A DNA stretch of 64,000 nt from Globodera rostochiensis (lineage: Eukaryota > Nematoda > Chromadorea > Rhabditida > Heteroderidae): NCBI GenBank assembly GCA_018350325.1, contig JAEVLN010000019.1:248001-312000 (forward strand). The letters are read 5' to 3'. The notes under the pieces were generated by a model. The model worked only from the letters and a program-made list of their open reading frames with translations. It was not told the origin of the DNA and ran no database searches. A program made the position numbers and the translations under genes. Every line of letters begins with the position of its first letter. The stretch's first letter is position 1. Of the stretch, positions 47,394 to 59,180 are shown piece by piece.

Positions 47394-50310
47394 TTCTGCT
47401 GTTGGCTTCACTTTGGGCAAAAATGGACCTTTTCCCCGGTATTTTTTTGACGAAAAACCCCCCGGGGATTCGGCTCTGGAGAAACCGTTAACCGGTGTGG
47501 CCGCTTTTTAGTCGCTCTTGTCTCCAACACAAGCGTGCACATTATTATGACGGCGCGACCTTTTTCCATCCCCCAATTTTCGCAACAAAACAAAAAAGAA
47601 AATTATTGTACATTTTTGTACGAAATTGAAAACGACAAAATGGCACCAGCAGCAAAGAAAAAGAAATTGAATTGCTCCATTTCCAATCAACTTCATCGCC
47701 GATCATCTGCTGCATCATTGTGCCGGTTTAATGCGGCACTCGGTGCCGGTACACGGAGAAGTGCTCGCATTGCAAGAAAAGCGCCAAAACGCCTTGGAGA
47801 AATGTGAGCCAAAAATTATATTGAAAAAGCAGAAAACAAATGTTCAAAGGCATATAAATGCATAATATAATTAAAAGATTAGATAAATAAAAAGTTCCAA
47901 AAGTTCGAAGGCGTTTAAATCTACGATTTGTTTTAAAAATACTTAAAGAATTGATTTAAAAAAATAAACAAAAATCTGATGTCTTTCTGACGTACAGTAT
48001 TGTAATTTTAAAGTATTGCGCAAAAACAGTATCGCCCAGGGTTGTGTCGCCGATTTCCGACTTGCGCACTTTTTGGGCTCGGAATTCAGTTAAAGCAAAT
48101 TCCGTAGATGTTTTCAGGGGGAGAATTTGGACGGAGGACGACTCGTTCCCGGCCAACTCATCCCCCCCCCCCCAACTCGTTTCCCCACCCCCGATTCGTT
48201 CCCTTTACCCCGAATCGTTCCCCTTAATAAAAAGGACATAAATCCTCAAAAATCGTTCAAATTCGTGCGTTGAAAATATGATTCCGGGTTTCGGGGTAAA
48301 GGAAACGAGTTGTGGTAAAGGGAACGAGTCGGGGTGGGGAATGAGTGGGGGGGGGAACGAATTGGGGTTTAACTGGAGAATTTCTAGTTTCGAAACAAAG
48401 TTATGAATATTTTTAAACCCAGAAAAGTTTGCGACGACGTTTGGCTGGGCATCTTTCCAAGCCTTGAACCTGCTGAAGTTGGGCTGACATTGGCACTGCT
48501 TTCGCGCCGATTCGATGGCCTTGTGGACGTGCACTTTAGGACGAGAAAGTTTGCACTCGGACAATTGTTTATTCAACAACATTCAGAGAATGGATGCAAC
48601 GTGAAAGTTACGCATATCATCAAAGGAATCAGAATGAGCAAAGAGTTGCCAATTCCACAAACATTACCACCCATCAATTTAATTGTCTTCAAGTGCATTT
48701 ACATTACGTAATTGGCAATTAATTATCAGTCAGTTAGCAATTTCCAATTCTCTCAAATTCAGTCACGTCAACGACAACGTCATTGCCTTTCTTTATCGCA
48801 TTCGATCGCTATGCAAATCAGGCATCACTTTGTCCTTTCGTAGCAAGGATAAGCTGAGTTTGAACGTCATAACCCGTCACATTTTGCCTCATTTCAAGAA
48901 CATAATCATCGCAATGCGCTTCAATGGGTGAGCAAAATTTTTGCGTTTGGACTTTGTGTTCCGATAATAGGTATTTGTGGTGAAAACTGTGTGAAACAAT
49001 GATTTTTGCAGTAATAGTGTCGAAGAACTGCAAAGTCGCAGTTCGCCCACCGTTCTCCTCGACTGCTCTAATCTCCGATCGATCTATTGGCGTGGCTACT
49101 TTTTTACCGGCCAAGAGTTTGAGTTTGCGGTGTACGAGTGGCTGCACTCCCCCCGGGGGGATGGCCGTCCGAAGGTGTTGCATTGTCCATTCGGCGATAG
49201 AATGGTGGACGAACTCAAAAAGGTGGTTGGCTCATTTTAAGCCAGAAGAAACTCTTGTTTTTTTAAAAGAAACATTTTTTATCATTCAGAAATTTCGCAA
49301 TGCCGTCACGTCAGTCAATTACATCGTTGAGTATTTGGACTATTTTAGGCCATGGAAAGAGCAAGGCGTTGGACCATTTGAATTGGAGAATGAACGAACT
49401 CGTGAACGGTTGACATTTAAATACATTTTTGGATTGTCTTGCTGGGTGCTGAGGGCTCCGATAGCTCGAGATGAGAAGCAATGGACGGAATGGGAAATGG
49501 AAGCGCGGAGCGTAAATGAGAAGAAAGAGAAAGAGATCAGCTTTGTCCCTTTGTCGCGATTCGAGATCGGCGGATCCTTTTCTGGGAGTTCGGACCTCGG
49601 CCAATTGAGTGTTTGTGCTGAACCCAATTTTGAATCACCGCCTATTTCCCGAGGGCATTGATCACTGATCACTCACATGGATTATTGTAAGCCTTTCCTC
49701 AAGCTTATAAAATATGTTTAATGTTCGATACAACCGGATGTCGTTGATTTCCGGACGCTTCTGAAGTGGGGGGACTTTAGAGAAAATTTAGAAAAGTGTG
49801 GGCACTAACATGATCTGCTACGCCCAGTTCTGTAGTTTCTTCCCCTAATTTTTCAAAAAGAGTCCTAAAACGCGATATTCAGCAAATAAAAAATGCACAT
49901 TTTAATCAGTTAAAAATCAAATAAATTTATTCAATATTTATTTGTCGCAGTTTACACACCGCGTAAACGAGAAATGATCGGCCAATTGATGATTTGTGTG
50001 TACGGATAATGCGAATAAATGGAATTTGTGGTCAAATATATCAAAATTGGAATGAAATTATTCGAAAATGTTATACAATAAGATAATAATGCGAACAGAA
50101 CAACTAATAAAACTATTATTTATGGTGTATCAATCAAATATATATATATACACATTCATTTGGGCGTTTGTCAACCACTCGCAAAGTTAAGTCCGATGGG
50201 TCAAATCTCGCTAAATTCATTTTGAATCAAAATTCGAATTCACCAAAACTCGATACGCTTACGAAGTCTCCAATTTGTCGTCCAAAATGAAACGCATCAA
50301 ATCGCTGCTT
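47394..50310 (+). repeat. Tandem array unit 3, truncated (2.9 kb)
   Basis: It carries the F-box-like gene and 3' flank, and ends at ATCAAATCGCTGCTT (50296-50310), where units 1 and 2 continue. Unrelated DNA follows. It keeps the hairpin of unit 1 but has only one copy of the 28-bp word near its start. Confidence 0.93.
47640..49661 (+). CDS. F-box-like domain protein, array copy 3
   Basis: Five exons from ATG 47640 to TGA 49659-49661, with the hairpin present in intron 1 as in copy 1. It shares SRRFD with copy 2 and GSSDLGQLS with copy 1. A silent change (TCA for TCG) lies in the last exon. This mosaic of shared variants suggests unequal crossing over or gene conversion among copies. The function is as for copy 1. 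Confidence 0.8.
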
Positions 50311-50373
50311 CCGCCACTGCTGCCATTAGAGCCGAAATTGCTTGCAGCACAGCTGGCTTTCTTTAAAAAATAA
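50287..50373 (+). other. Chimeric short ORF across the array breakpoint
   Basis: ATG AAA CGC... of the unit (MKRIKSLL) continues across the break at 50310 into flanking DNA (PPLLPLEPKLLAAQ...) and stops at 50371-50373, about 28 residues. There is no evidence that it is expressed. Confidence 0.4.
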
Positions 50374-50574
50374 ACGCTTTGAAAACCTTTCGAATTTAAT
50401 AAATTTTAATTTTCTTTTAAATATTTAATTCATTATTGTTCATTAAAACTATTTTTAAAAAATGGATATTTTCTCTTATTTAAATCACTTGTCGCGATGG
50501 AAGTGGCGGTGGTGGCTGCCGAAGTTGGCTTGCAAAATGTTGCGAAGGTTGGGGCGGGATCGGAGGCATTTGCA

Positions 50575-53500
50575 TTAAGCCTTAATTTTATTATTCAGTT
50601 TTTTGTGTAAGCCTCGCTTTTTGTTTAATATACGCGATGTCTTGCGATTGCTTTTTCCGTTTTTGGCACTTTTGCCGCTCGACGCGTGCCGTTGCCGACG
50701 CAATTTGAGCGCGTCCTCTTCCTCCGTTTCAGCCTCTTCTTCCGTGCCCGCACTGGAAGGCGTCGAAGCGGGCGGCTGCGTTTTGGGAAGGGGCGGAGGC
50801 GAAGGCGAAGAATCTGAAGACGAATAAAATATATTATATTATTTCTAATTATATTTTTCTAAAATTGAAAATCGAAATTGAGACCATTTTGATTAATGCC
50901 CTCGGCACTGTTTTCTTCCAATTTGGGCACAAATAATTTATTATTTCTAATTATATTTTTCTAAAATTGAAAATCGAAATTGAGACCATTTTGATTAATG
51001 CCCTCGGCACTGTTTTCTTCCAATTTGGGCGACATCGGCGAGCTGTCCAGCCGGATGCAAAATGGTTGCGGTTGTTTCGGCTGTTCTTGTTGCCTCGGCA
51101 GCGGGCCGTTTTCGGCTGTTAGCCCCGGAGGCGCTTTTTCGTTTTGCTCCATTTTATTTGCCATTTTTTCGACGTCGTCCCCAAATGAATTAGCGCACAC
51201 GCCGATCACCAATTTATGCGCAACGGCTCCTTCATTGCAGCAGAATGAATGTGTCTGGCATTGATCATTTTTTGTTGCTTCGCCATTGTCGTCGTTGACA
51301 ATGGCATTTTCGGCACCCTTAAAGCGAACATGATAGGCTAATAAATAGCATAAATTAGATTTATTTTCAAATAAATTTGCAAATCTTTGACAGAACGCAC
51401 TTTTTCGTCCAACTCTTTGGGGCCGCTGCTTCGTTCCTGAGGCTGTTCCGCAACAGTGGCCGCCTCACCCTCTTCTTCCGTGGCATTGTCTTCGTCATTT
51501 TTGCCGTGATCAGTCCCACCACCGCCGCCTCCGGCAGCTTCGATCAGTGTGCTGGCGGTTGAGCAGACCGAATGCATTGTGACCAGAGAGGGAGAGGCCT
51601 TTGTGGTGGTGCCCCCAACCTCAACGGGCATCGGCGGGTGATCGGTTGTCGGTGTGCCAACGTCCTCATGGCACTGTTTCCATTGATGTTGATTCGGACT
51701 CGGCCGAGTGGAGGAGGCCGAACAGTGGGAGGAGTGCAGGGACGAAGTGGACGAGATGCCGGAGGTGGAGGAACCAAACGATTCCGAGGACAGAGAGCCC
51801 ATCGTCGATTGGGAGCTAAAGCGACGGCCATTCTGAATTTTCAATTTAAATTTAGAAAGTAAGCAATTACCAACCAGTTCAAGGAATTTTGAAGAGATTT
51901 TCCTGGATGAGCCGCCCATGGCGCTGGAAACATTCCACGAAAAGCGCTTGAGAATTCCCGTTGAGCCGGGAGCAGAGCCGCCTCCGGCACAATTTGGATG
52001 ATGCCCTAACGTTGTCCCTACGGCACTGCCGCAGGCGTTGTCAACCATTCCGCCGCCAGCTGATAAGCACACTAAAATTGTTTTGAGATTAGCTGGATTT
52101 GTCTCATTGCTAGCTGACCGATATTTAAATAGGTAAATAAATATGTTCTAAATACCTTTTTGATGCTGACAAGTTTGACGACCGGTTTCAATTTCGCCAA
52201 CAGTGTGATAACGACGTTCAAAACGCCGCTGACTGATCGTCGTTGAAGTGCCGGCAGCAGCAAGAATGCCACCAATTTGTGGTGGAACAGAATTTGCTGA
52301 ATTTGTTTTTAAAATTTAATGTTATTTTTTGTGTCCTTTATTTTACCCGTGAAATTCAGCGACAATTTGTGTGCTTTTTTATTATTATGGGCGGCTGTGC
52401 CTCCAGCCGGACTCGCGACAATCAACGCGGCCGTGCTGGCCGCCTGGCTTAATGCGTGCACAATGTGCTGCGAGTGCGCGTCGGCAACCGCAGAACAGCC
52501 GCCGCCGCCGCCGTTGCTGCTGGGCCCGTTGTTTGAAGCCGACTCCGAACGTTCAATTGAAGCAAAAGAGGAGGAACATTGTTGACCTTCTTCGTGTTCT
52601 GTTTTATGTTGTACATAGACAAATAATTTACATTATTGCGTAATTTCTTTTAAACTTTTATTGTGGCTTAAAATAGAAAGATTTACAATTTATGCTGCAA
52701 TTTTTCTTCAATAAAATTCTTTATTTTTACCTGGTGGTGCCGGAGCCTTCCTGCTGGCCTCCGCTGCTCTTGCGTCGTTCGCCGACTCTCGACCGTTCAC
52801 CGGCTCCGTCCAACATGCCAGCCGTTGCTGTCTCTCCAGCCGTTCTTGCCGCTCTCGACCGCTCTTGCGCGTGAACCTGGCACATCCGCCACCATCGCCG
52901 CTGCCAAGGAGAAGATGTTCATCAACGGAACGTGTGGTGCCACAACAATCCGTCCTTTTCGGGTCTTCCTCGTCGTTCCTCCTCTCACTTTTGTTGCAAT
53001 TGCAGCATTTCTGCTGTTGCTGCTCCAATAGTTGGTCGGCGGATGCGCGAATTGCACTGGTGCAGAGAGTGGCGGTACGCTGTTGATGTTGAGGACAACA
53101 TTGGGCGGGTGCTGTAACAGAACCAGCAGCAGCGGCAGCCATCACCTGACGATTCTCAGCGATCACCTGGGAGTCCATGCTTCTGCTCTTTCGATGTACC
53201 ACTCCTTCAAAGTCATTGTTGCCGCCGTTGTTCGTTCCTCGTTCGGCAGATCCTCTGCATTTTGTACATCTTTGATGTTTACTGCTCGACGTCGATGGGT
53301 CTGCCAACGGACAGCAGCATTGTTGTTGTGCCAATTGCTGTTGTTTCGAAAGGTTCGGAATTGCTCGGAGAGTTTCACCGCGACGCAAATTGGCCCCAAA
53401 AATTTCCGTCGTCGAGTTTTTGTTCGTGTTTTGGTCACATTTACTGCACGATGTTCCCGCCGGAGGGCAGAAAAGCCTCTCAACACTTCCAAAGCAACCC

Positions 53501-56500
53501 TCTGAATTTTTTTGATTTTTTTTTTGTTTTTTTTAATCAAAAAATTTTTGGTTTACCATAATAATAGCCGTTGTTTTGGGCGTTGGCCGCCCTGAGGGAG
53601 CGGAATTCCTCTTGGGCCATTACCATCATTTCCAACCAGCGCCTCGTCTCCTCAACAGTCGCCGTGAACATCAGCAGAAATTGCGAAGGTGACTCGAACT
53701 CGTTCATGCAAATCAAGTAAAAACCGCCTCAAACAAAAAGGCAAAAGTCAGCTAATTAAAATCAATAATCACTTAAGCTAATGAGGCGGCTAATTAGGGT
53801 GTTAAAGCTGATTAATATCAATTAGAGCGTCGTTATTCACTCACTTCCTTCGCTGAAGTGATGGAAACGGAGGTTGGAGATGTGCATTGGCGGCTTAGTG
53901 ACACGAAGTCGGTCCGTCCTTCGAGAGACCATTCTGCAGATGAGCAGCATGTCCGTGAACAGAATGCAATGCACTTCTTGCTTCAATATATTAATTAATT
54001 AGGTGAGTTCAAAATTTGCCAGATTCTTTAAGCTACATTAAGATGAGCTGCTCAAACATTGGCCCACCTTTGGACTCTGTCGTCCCTCGCGCATCTTCAG
54101 GTCCCCCCGCGTGTACATCCTCCTGAACCGGGGCTGCCCCCCAATGAACGGCATTGGAAGCATTAGGTTGAAATGGGGCGGTGGCCGGCTCATGGCAGCC
54201 AAGAGTTGTTGGTGTTGGTTGCTCTGCTGGGCCAGCTGTTGGACCGGCACGGGCGCTGTTGGCAACGGAAAGAGTCGTTCGAACTCGTCGTTGTCCACCA
54301 CATCGTAACTTTCGATGGTCTTCATGATCTCCGACAGTTGGAGGCGCAAGTCGTTGTTGTTCATCTCGTAGTTCAGCCGAAGTGTGGCCGCCTCCGCGCA
54401 CTCGATCATCCCCTGTTTGAGAATCCATTTGAATCCCGGTTTTACGAAGCGGATCGAACCCATTAAAGCGTGCTGAGTCATTTCGCAAAATCCACCACTA
54501 TGGGAGTTTCGCAAAATCCGCCATTTATTTTAATTTAAACCATTTTTTTCAATATTTATTTACATAATTAATGTTTACACGAATGTTTAAGCCTAAGAGC
54601 TTAACGAACCCGGGTGGCTTAGGCCTAAGCTTAACCAACCCGGGTGGCTTAGGCCTAAGCTTAACCAACCCGGGTGGCTTAGGCCTAAGCCTAAAGAACC
54701 CCAAACCAGGGTGGCTTAAGCCTAAGCCTAACGAACCCCCAAGTCTCCAACTTTTCCCCAGTTATTCTCTACGTTTGGAGTTACTTAAAAAAAGTCGGTT
54801 TTCCTTAATTAAAAATTCAAAAACCGATTTAAATTCTCAACGCAGATTATATTCATTTTTATACTTTTTAATAATATAATTTAATAATATTTTTAGTGAT
54901 TTTGCGAAGCCCATCCATAGTGTCGGATTTTGCGAAACGACCTAGCACCCCATTAAAGTAATTAACTACCTGAATGGTGATTTTCTCCTCCGTGTCGGCT
55001 GCGCTGCGTTGGACCGCCTTCAGCAGCAGGGAATAGCGCGTCATGCGCTGCATGGGCGAGCTGAGTACGTCCACCAGCTTCTGCCGGTTCAGCATCGTGT
55101 GCTGCTCCGCCCATTTGACGAACTCCGTGAACACTTCGTTGTCCTTATGGCGCTTCTGCACATACGCGTGGCTGTCCGCGTGTCCAATGATGAAATCGAT
55201 ATAGCAGAAGGACCAGTCCGGAATGGAATCGAAGCCGGGCTGCAGCAGCTGGGCATTCAGCGGCTCGTGGTTTTGTCTTAAAAGGAGGTCTTCAAGCCGT
55301 TGATCATTCATTCCGTTGTCATAATGTGATTTCCAAAAAATCGAGTTTAAATTTCACAAAATGCTCTTCTCAATCAAAGCTCACCGCGATCTGTCCAGCA
55401 TGGGCATAATGGCACATTGCCAAAATGCCAAGTTGCAGCGCAAAAGTTGTGAATAATTCAGGAACACGCACTGCCGGCTTACGTCACGCATGAAACCCTG
55501 CTTTTGCAGCTCCACAAAACACCATTCCATGTCCTCCAGACTCTGCAACTGCAGAATGTATCGACGTTCGGTGGTCTGAAATAATTATGAAAAATTTGGC
55601 ACTTTCATTGTAAACGAAAATAAATTAAATACGTAAATAAATAATCATTGATTTTCAAACGATTAATTTGAAATGATCTCTCAATAATAACGGCGCTTAC
55701 AATGATCTCCCAAAGTGCTTCCTGCTGATCGCTTTGCCGTTTGTTCAGCAATTTGTTAATGTGCACAAAAGTGGTCCAATGCGTTTCCAACTCCAGAACA
55801 CTCAAATCGTTGCTGCGATTAGCGATCGCTTGAGCGTAGATTTTCTCCAAATGAGCGGAAGTCAATTTTTCCTAAAATCGGCAAATAATCAGTAAAATTA
55901 GGAATCACATAAAACAAAGGCCCCATTATCCTAATAATGGGTAAAATAATTAATTTATATTGAAATTGAATAAACAAACAAAAAGCTTTATGTATTGAAA
56001 AGATGAATTCTTCTTCCTGGCCATTTTCTAGTCTCCCTAACTATAAGGAACTTCAAATGCCGGTTTCCCGCCCCGCCCGATCGATCGAATACCCGCGCGA
56101 AGAAAATGCCCTTCCGCCCGATGGTGGTCATTCCACTTCCGCTGCCGGCACTGATCGTCGATGCGCCACTAATCGTTCCGCCGGCACTGCTCACACTCAT
56201 TTGCCGTCCCCCGCTGCCCCCTCCCCCAACAATGCCGGCGGCGGCGACGGCGGCGGCACTCCGTCGCGTGCCGAAATCTTCACTTCCCGAAGTTTGATGC
56301 AAATTCATTATGCTGCCACTGTTATTGCTTCGTAACGGAAGCGTAAATGAAGAGGAATGCATCACGGACGGCACCGGAGGGGGCTAAAAGAAATAAATTT
56401 TTTGCGATTTTTCAAAAAATTTTCCTACCGGTGCCTGTTCGCTTTTGCGCTCCTGATTTTGTTGCTGTTGCTCATTGTTTTGTGCCAAATCCGTCGAGGA

Positions 56501-59180
56501 ACTGTTCGGCACATTGAATATGGAGGCCAGCGTTGCGGGCGCATCGGCAAGCGCCGAGGCAACCAGCGAATTCAGCGAACTCTTTCGCTTTGGTGGCGGT
56601 TGGTGTTGTTCATCTGCAGTTGATTCTGTTACTGTTTGCTGTTGAAGATGATGTGATGGTTGCTGTTGATCTGCTGACGGTGTTTCGGCACCCGAAGGGG
56701 GCGGCGTTTCGCATGAGGAAATGATGGCCGAGTGTTTGGTCATTTTCTCAAAATAAACAAATAATTATTAAATGTTTATAAAACATAATTTATTTAATTA
56801 ATTTATACCAAATTGTTTACAGTTAACATTTTCACAACGTTATTCAATCATTTTCTGTTTGACTTAATTCTCGGAGAAGCCATAAAAATTTTATGCTAAT
56901 GTGTAAAAAATATTTGTTAATCTGACGGACCGATTTGGCCCGCCCTTTTGCCAAAAAAAAATTTAAGCGTGAGAGGCTTTATTTGTGTAATCGTTTTTTC
57001 AAAAAATCTCAACTCATCTCCTAAACTATCCAAAGTTTCAAATTGAATTAATTCAAATAAAGGTTGCGACACCGAACCCCGACATTTTTGCTAGGACAAA
57101 CTCCGGGTTTCCGAATTTTCGGAGGTTTCAGTGAAACACTCCCCGCCGAAAAGGACGTCGGGATCGTAACCCAAATTCAAATTTAAACACTCACAATATT
57201 TTTTCTTTGATGTGAAGCGGCTGTTGTTGTCGATGAATGCTGCGATTGCGCCGCAGGGGTGTCGGGCACAGCTGCTGGCAATGACTGAATTGCAGCAGTA
57301 GCAGTAGCAACAGCCGCAGGCAGCAGAGCGGACGAGTGAGAGGAAGAAGTGGAAGCGGTTGAGGAGGAAGAGGAAGAGGAGGAGGAGGAAGACAAAGTGG
57401 AGGCAACAGACGAGGAGGCGGAGCCACGGCGCCGAATTGAACTCTGCGGCAGTTGTGCGGTTGTTTCGTCCGGCGACTGTCCCTTCTCGGGACTCTCGTC
57501 GCCAACTTTTTCCGCCGGAGGGCTGAGCAGTGCCCGGGAGATGCCCGAGATCAGTTTCGTCGCCTGCGGAGCTCCGCTGCTGACGGCGACCAGTTGAGGC
57601 GACGACGACGGAACACGACAGCGACGTGCCGTCGTTGTTGTTGTTGTTGTTGTTGCCACTTCCGTCGACGACGACGATGACGAGGCGTAAGATGCGCAAG
57701 AAGGGAGTCTGGTGGGCAACCCTTTGTTCAGTTGCTGTTGTTGTTGTTGTTGATAAAGTTGGTTGATCTGGTGAGGCTGATAGACGGCACTTCCACCACC
57801 ACCACCGAACAGCGCGGAGGTGATCAGATGATTCCCGCGGCGATGTTGCGGTTGCTGCAGCTGATGTCGAATGATAAGATTGTTGTTGTCCCCTCCGGGT
57901 ACGCCGCCAAGCAGCAGACGTTGTTCCTCTTTCCTCTTCACTTTAAATTGGAGGGATTAGACGGCAAAAATTTTGGAGGCCAAAAAATTTAGGTCAAATT
58001 AAAAGCAATTAGAACCAGCACAAATTGAGAAATCGGATTGGCTTATTTTTTCGACGAAAAAAAAAGAAGAAACAATTTTTTTTGGACTGCGCTAAAATTG
58101 GAGAGGTAAGCGGATTTTAATTTTGGGAATGGACTGAAATGAATGGAGCACATTAGGGGGGGGAGCATATATTTATAATGAACGAACGAACGAACAGTCA
58201 ACGCGATGAGTGAGTTGGGGGGGGGGGGGGGGGGGGGAGGCGACGGGCGGAAATCGCCACTTGCCCTTCACTCCGCCGACCCACCGATCAAATCGGACTC
58301 CGATATTCATTTGCTGTTGGGATTTTGGATGATCCCTCCCCCCCCCCACCCCCACCGAAGACCACTCCAATCCCACCCCCACACTCGTCGGAATACCCCC
58401 GCGGCGGAAATCCCTCGCCTTCTCTCCCCCCCCCCCCAATTCCATCATCACCCTATCCGTCAACAGCATCAGCACCTTCCTGTCCCGTCCCGTCCCGTTC
58501 GCACTTTTACGCTACCAATTCAAACGAAATGACCCCTCCTACCCCAGAAGAAGAACAAGAGAAATTCGGTTTTCAGTGGATGATGAAAAGTACTGCTTCC
58601 TCTTTACCTCGTACAAACACTTTGTGTCCAGCAAGGAAAAAGGAGTCAGAATTTGCAGGTATCGGTGTTGAGGACTTCTCCAAAAGGAATTCGGCACATT
58701 GTGCCGGGATGCCGTGCATTTGAAGATATCTTTCCAAACTGTCGATGAGCTTCCGTCCCGGTACTGCCTCAATCTGTGTGTGAAAGTCTAATAATTTTGG
58801 GGTTCTGCTCGATTCGGCGGCTGGTAGAATCCAATTATTACCAGCTGTGCTGTGCCAGTTCCTTCCGTCGGAATCGTTCGCCTGCTGCCGATGTCCCCGC
58901 TGGAGTTCGAACGCTCTACCGTCGATGCGAGCAAGTCCACGGTGATGTATTCGACCGCTTGGCCCGCAGACACGGAGGACGCCCGCTTTGAGCGCAGCAC
59001 TTCGGTGGCGGCATGCGCCTTTTTGCCGACGATTGTGCCACCGCCGAACAGACTTGGCGAGCTGTTGTTGGCACTTTTTGAATGGGCGTGCCGTGCTTGA
59101 AAGACCAGTGACGCCGTCGGATGGCATCCGACGGCGGAGGATGGCTGATTATTGCGGTCGTAAAGTTGCTCGAGGCGCAT
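50575..59180 (-). CDS. RhoGEF of PLEKHG5 type (RBD-like, DH and PH domains)
   Basis: The gene has about 16 exons on the minus strand. From the N-terminus: a Ser-rich start ([12 protein letters not shown] at 59180); an RBD-like segment ending [20 protein letters not shown] (58790-58608); a long poly-Q/S/T region (57945-57199 and the next two exons); the DH domain with [25 protein letters not shown], then [17 protein letters not shown] (55865-54970) and [14 protein letters not shown] (54414 on); and a PH domain with [26 protein letters not shown] and a final helix with [14 protein letters not shown] (to about 53560). The C-terminus is long, low-complexity and ends basic (TAA at 50577-50575). 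DH-PH proteins activate Rho GTPases. The PLEKHG5 assignment rests on the RBD-like segment before the DH domain. The join between the first exon and the RBD exon is not clear: GT sites there leave the wrong frame. More 5' exons may exist. Confidence 0.88.
50838..51040. repeat. 102-bp exact tandem duplication at a RhoGEF exon/intron border
   Basis: The words CTCGGCACTGTTTTCTTCCA, GAGACCATTTTGATTAATGC and the AT-rich tract before them occur twice, 102 bp apart. On the minus strand this repeats the exon end ([13 protein letters not shown]) and its splice donor. Confidence 0.88.
54458..54957. mobile_element. TIR element with 10-bp target duplication and internal 30-bp minisatellite, in a RhoGEF intron
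   Basis: CCCATTAAAG flanks both sides (54458-54467 and 54948-54957). The ends are inverted: GTGCTGAGTCATTTCGC on the left and the complement of GTGCTAGGTCGTTTCGC on the right. Each continues with CAAAATCC and a second TTTCGCAAAATCC-like copy. The centre (54595-54735) holds about four copies of a 30-bp word with AACCCGGGTGGCTTAGGCCT. It sits in the short intron between two DH-domain exons, so it does not break the protein. Confidence 0.82.
58140..58560. repeat. G- and C-run-rich stretch in a RhoGEF intron
   Basis: It includes GAACGAACGAACGAAC, a G run of about 21 at 58217-58237, and C runs near 58338 and 58428. It lies between the RBD exon (ends 58608) and the next exon (starts 57945). Open frames here are low-complexity and not called. 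Confidence 0.6.

Noticed and set aside
54033..54488. Minus-strand 151-residue frame overlapping the DH/PH exon
   Set aside because: The other frame carries DH and PH signatures ([20 protein letters not shown]) and splices in phase.
57349..57597. Plus-strand poly-glutamate ORF
   Set aside because: Antisense to the serine-rich RhoGEF exon; a low-complexity shadow.
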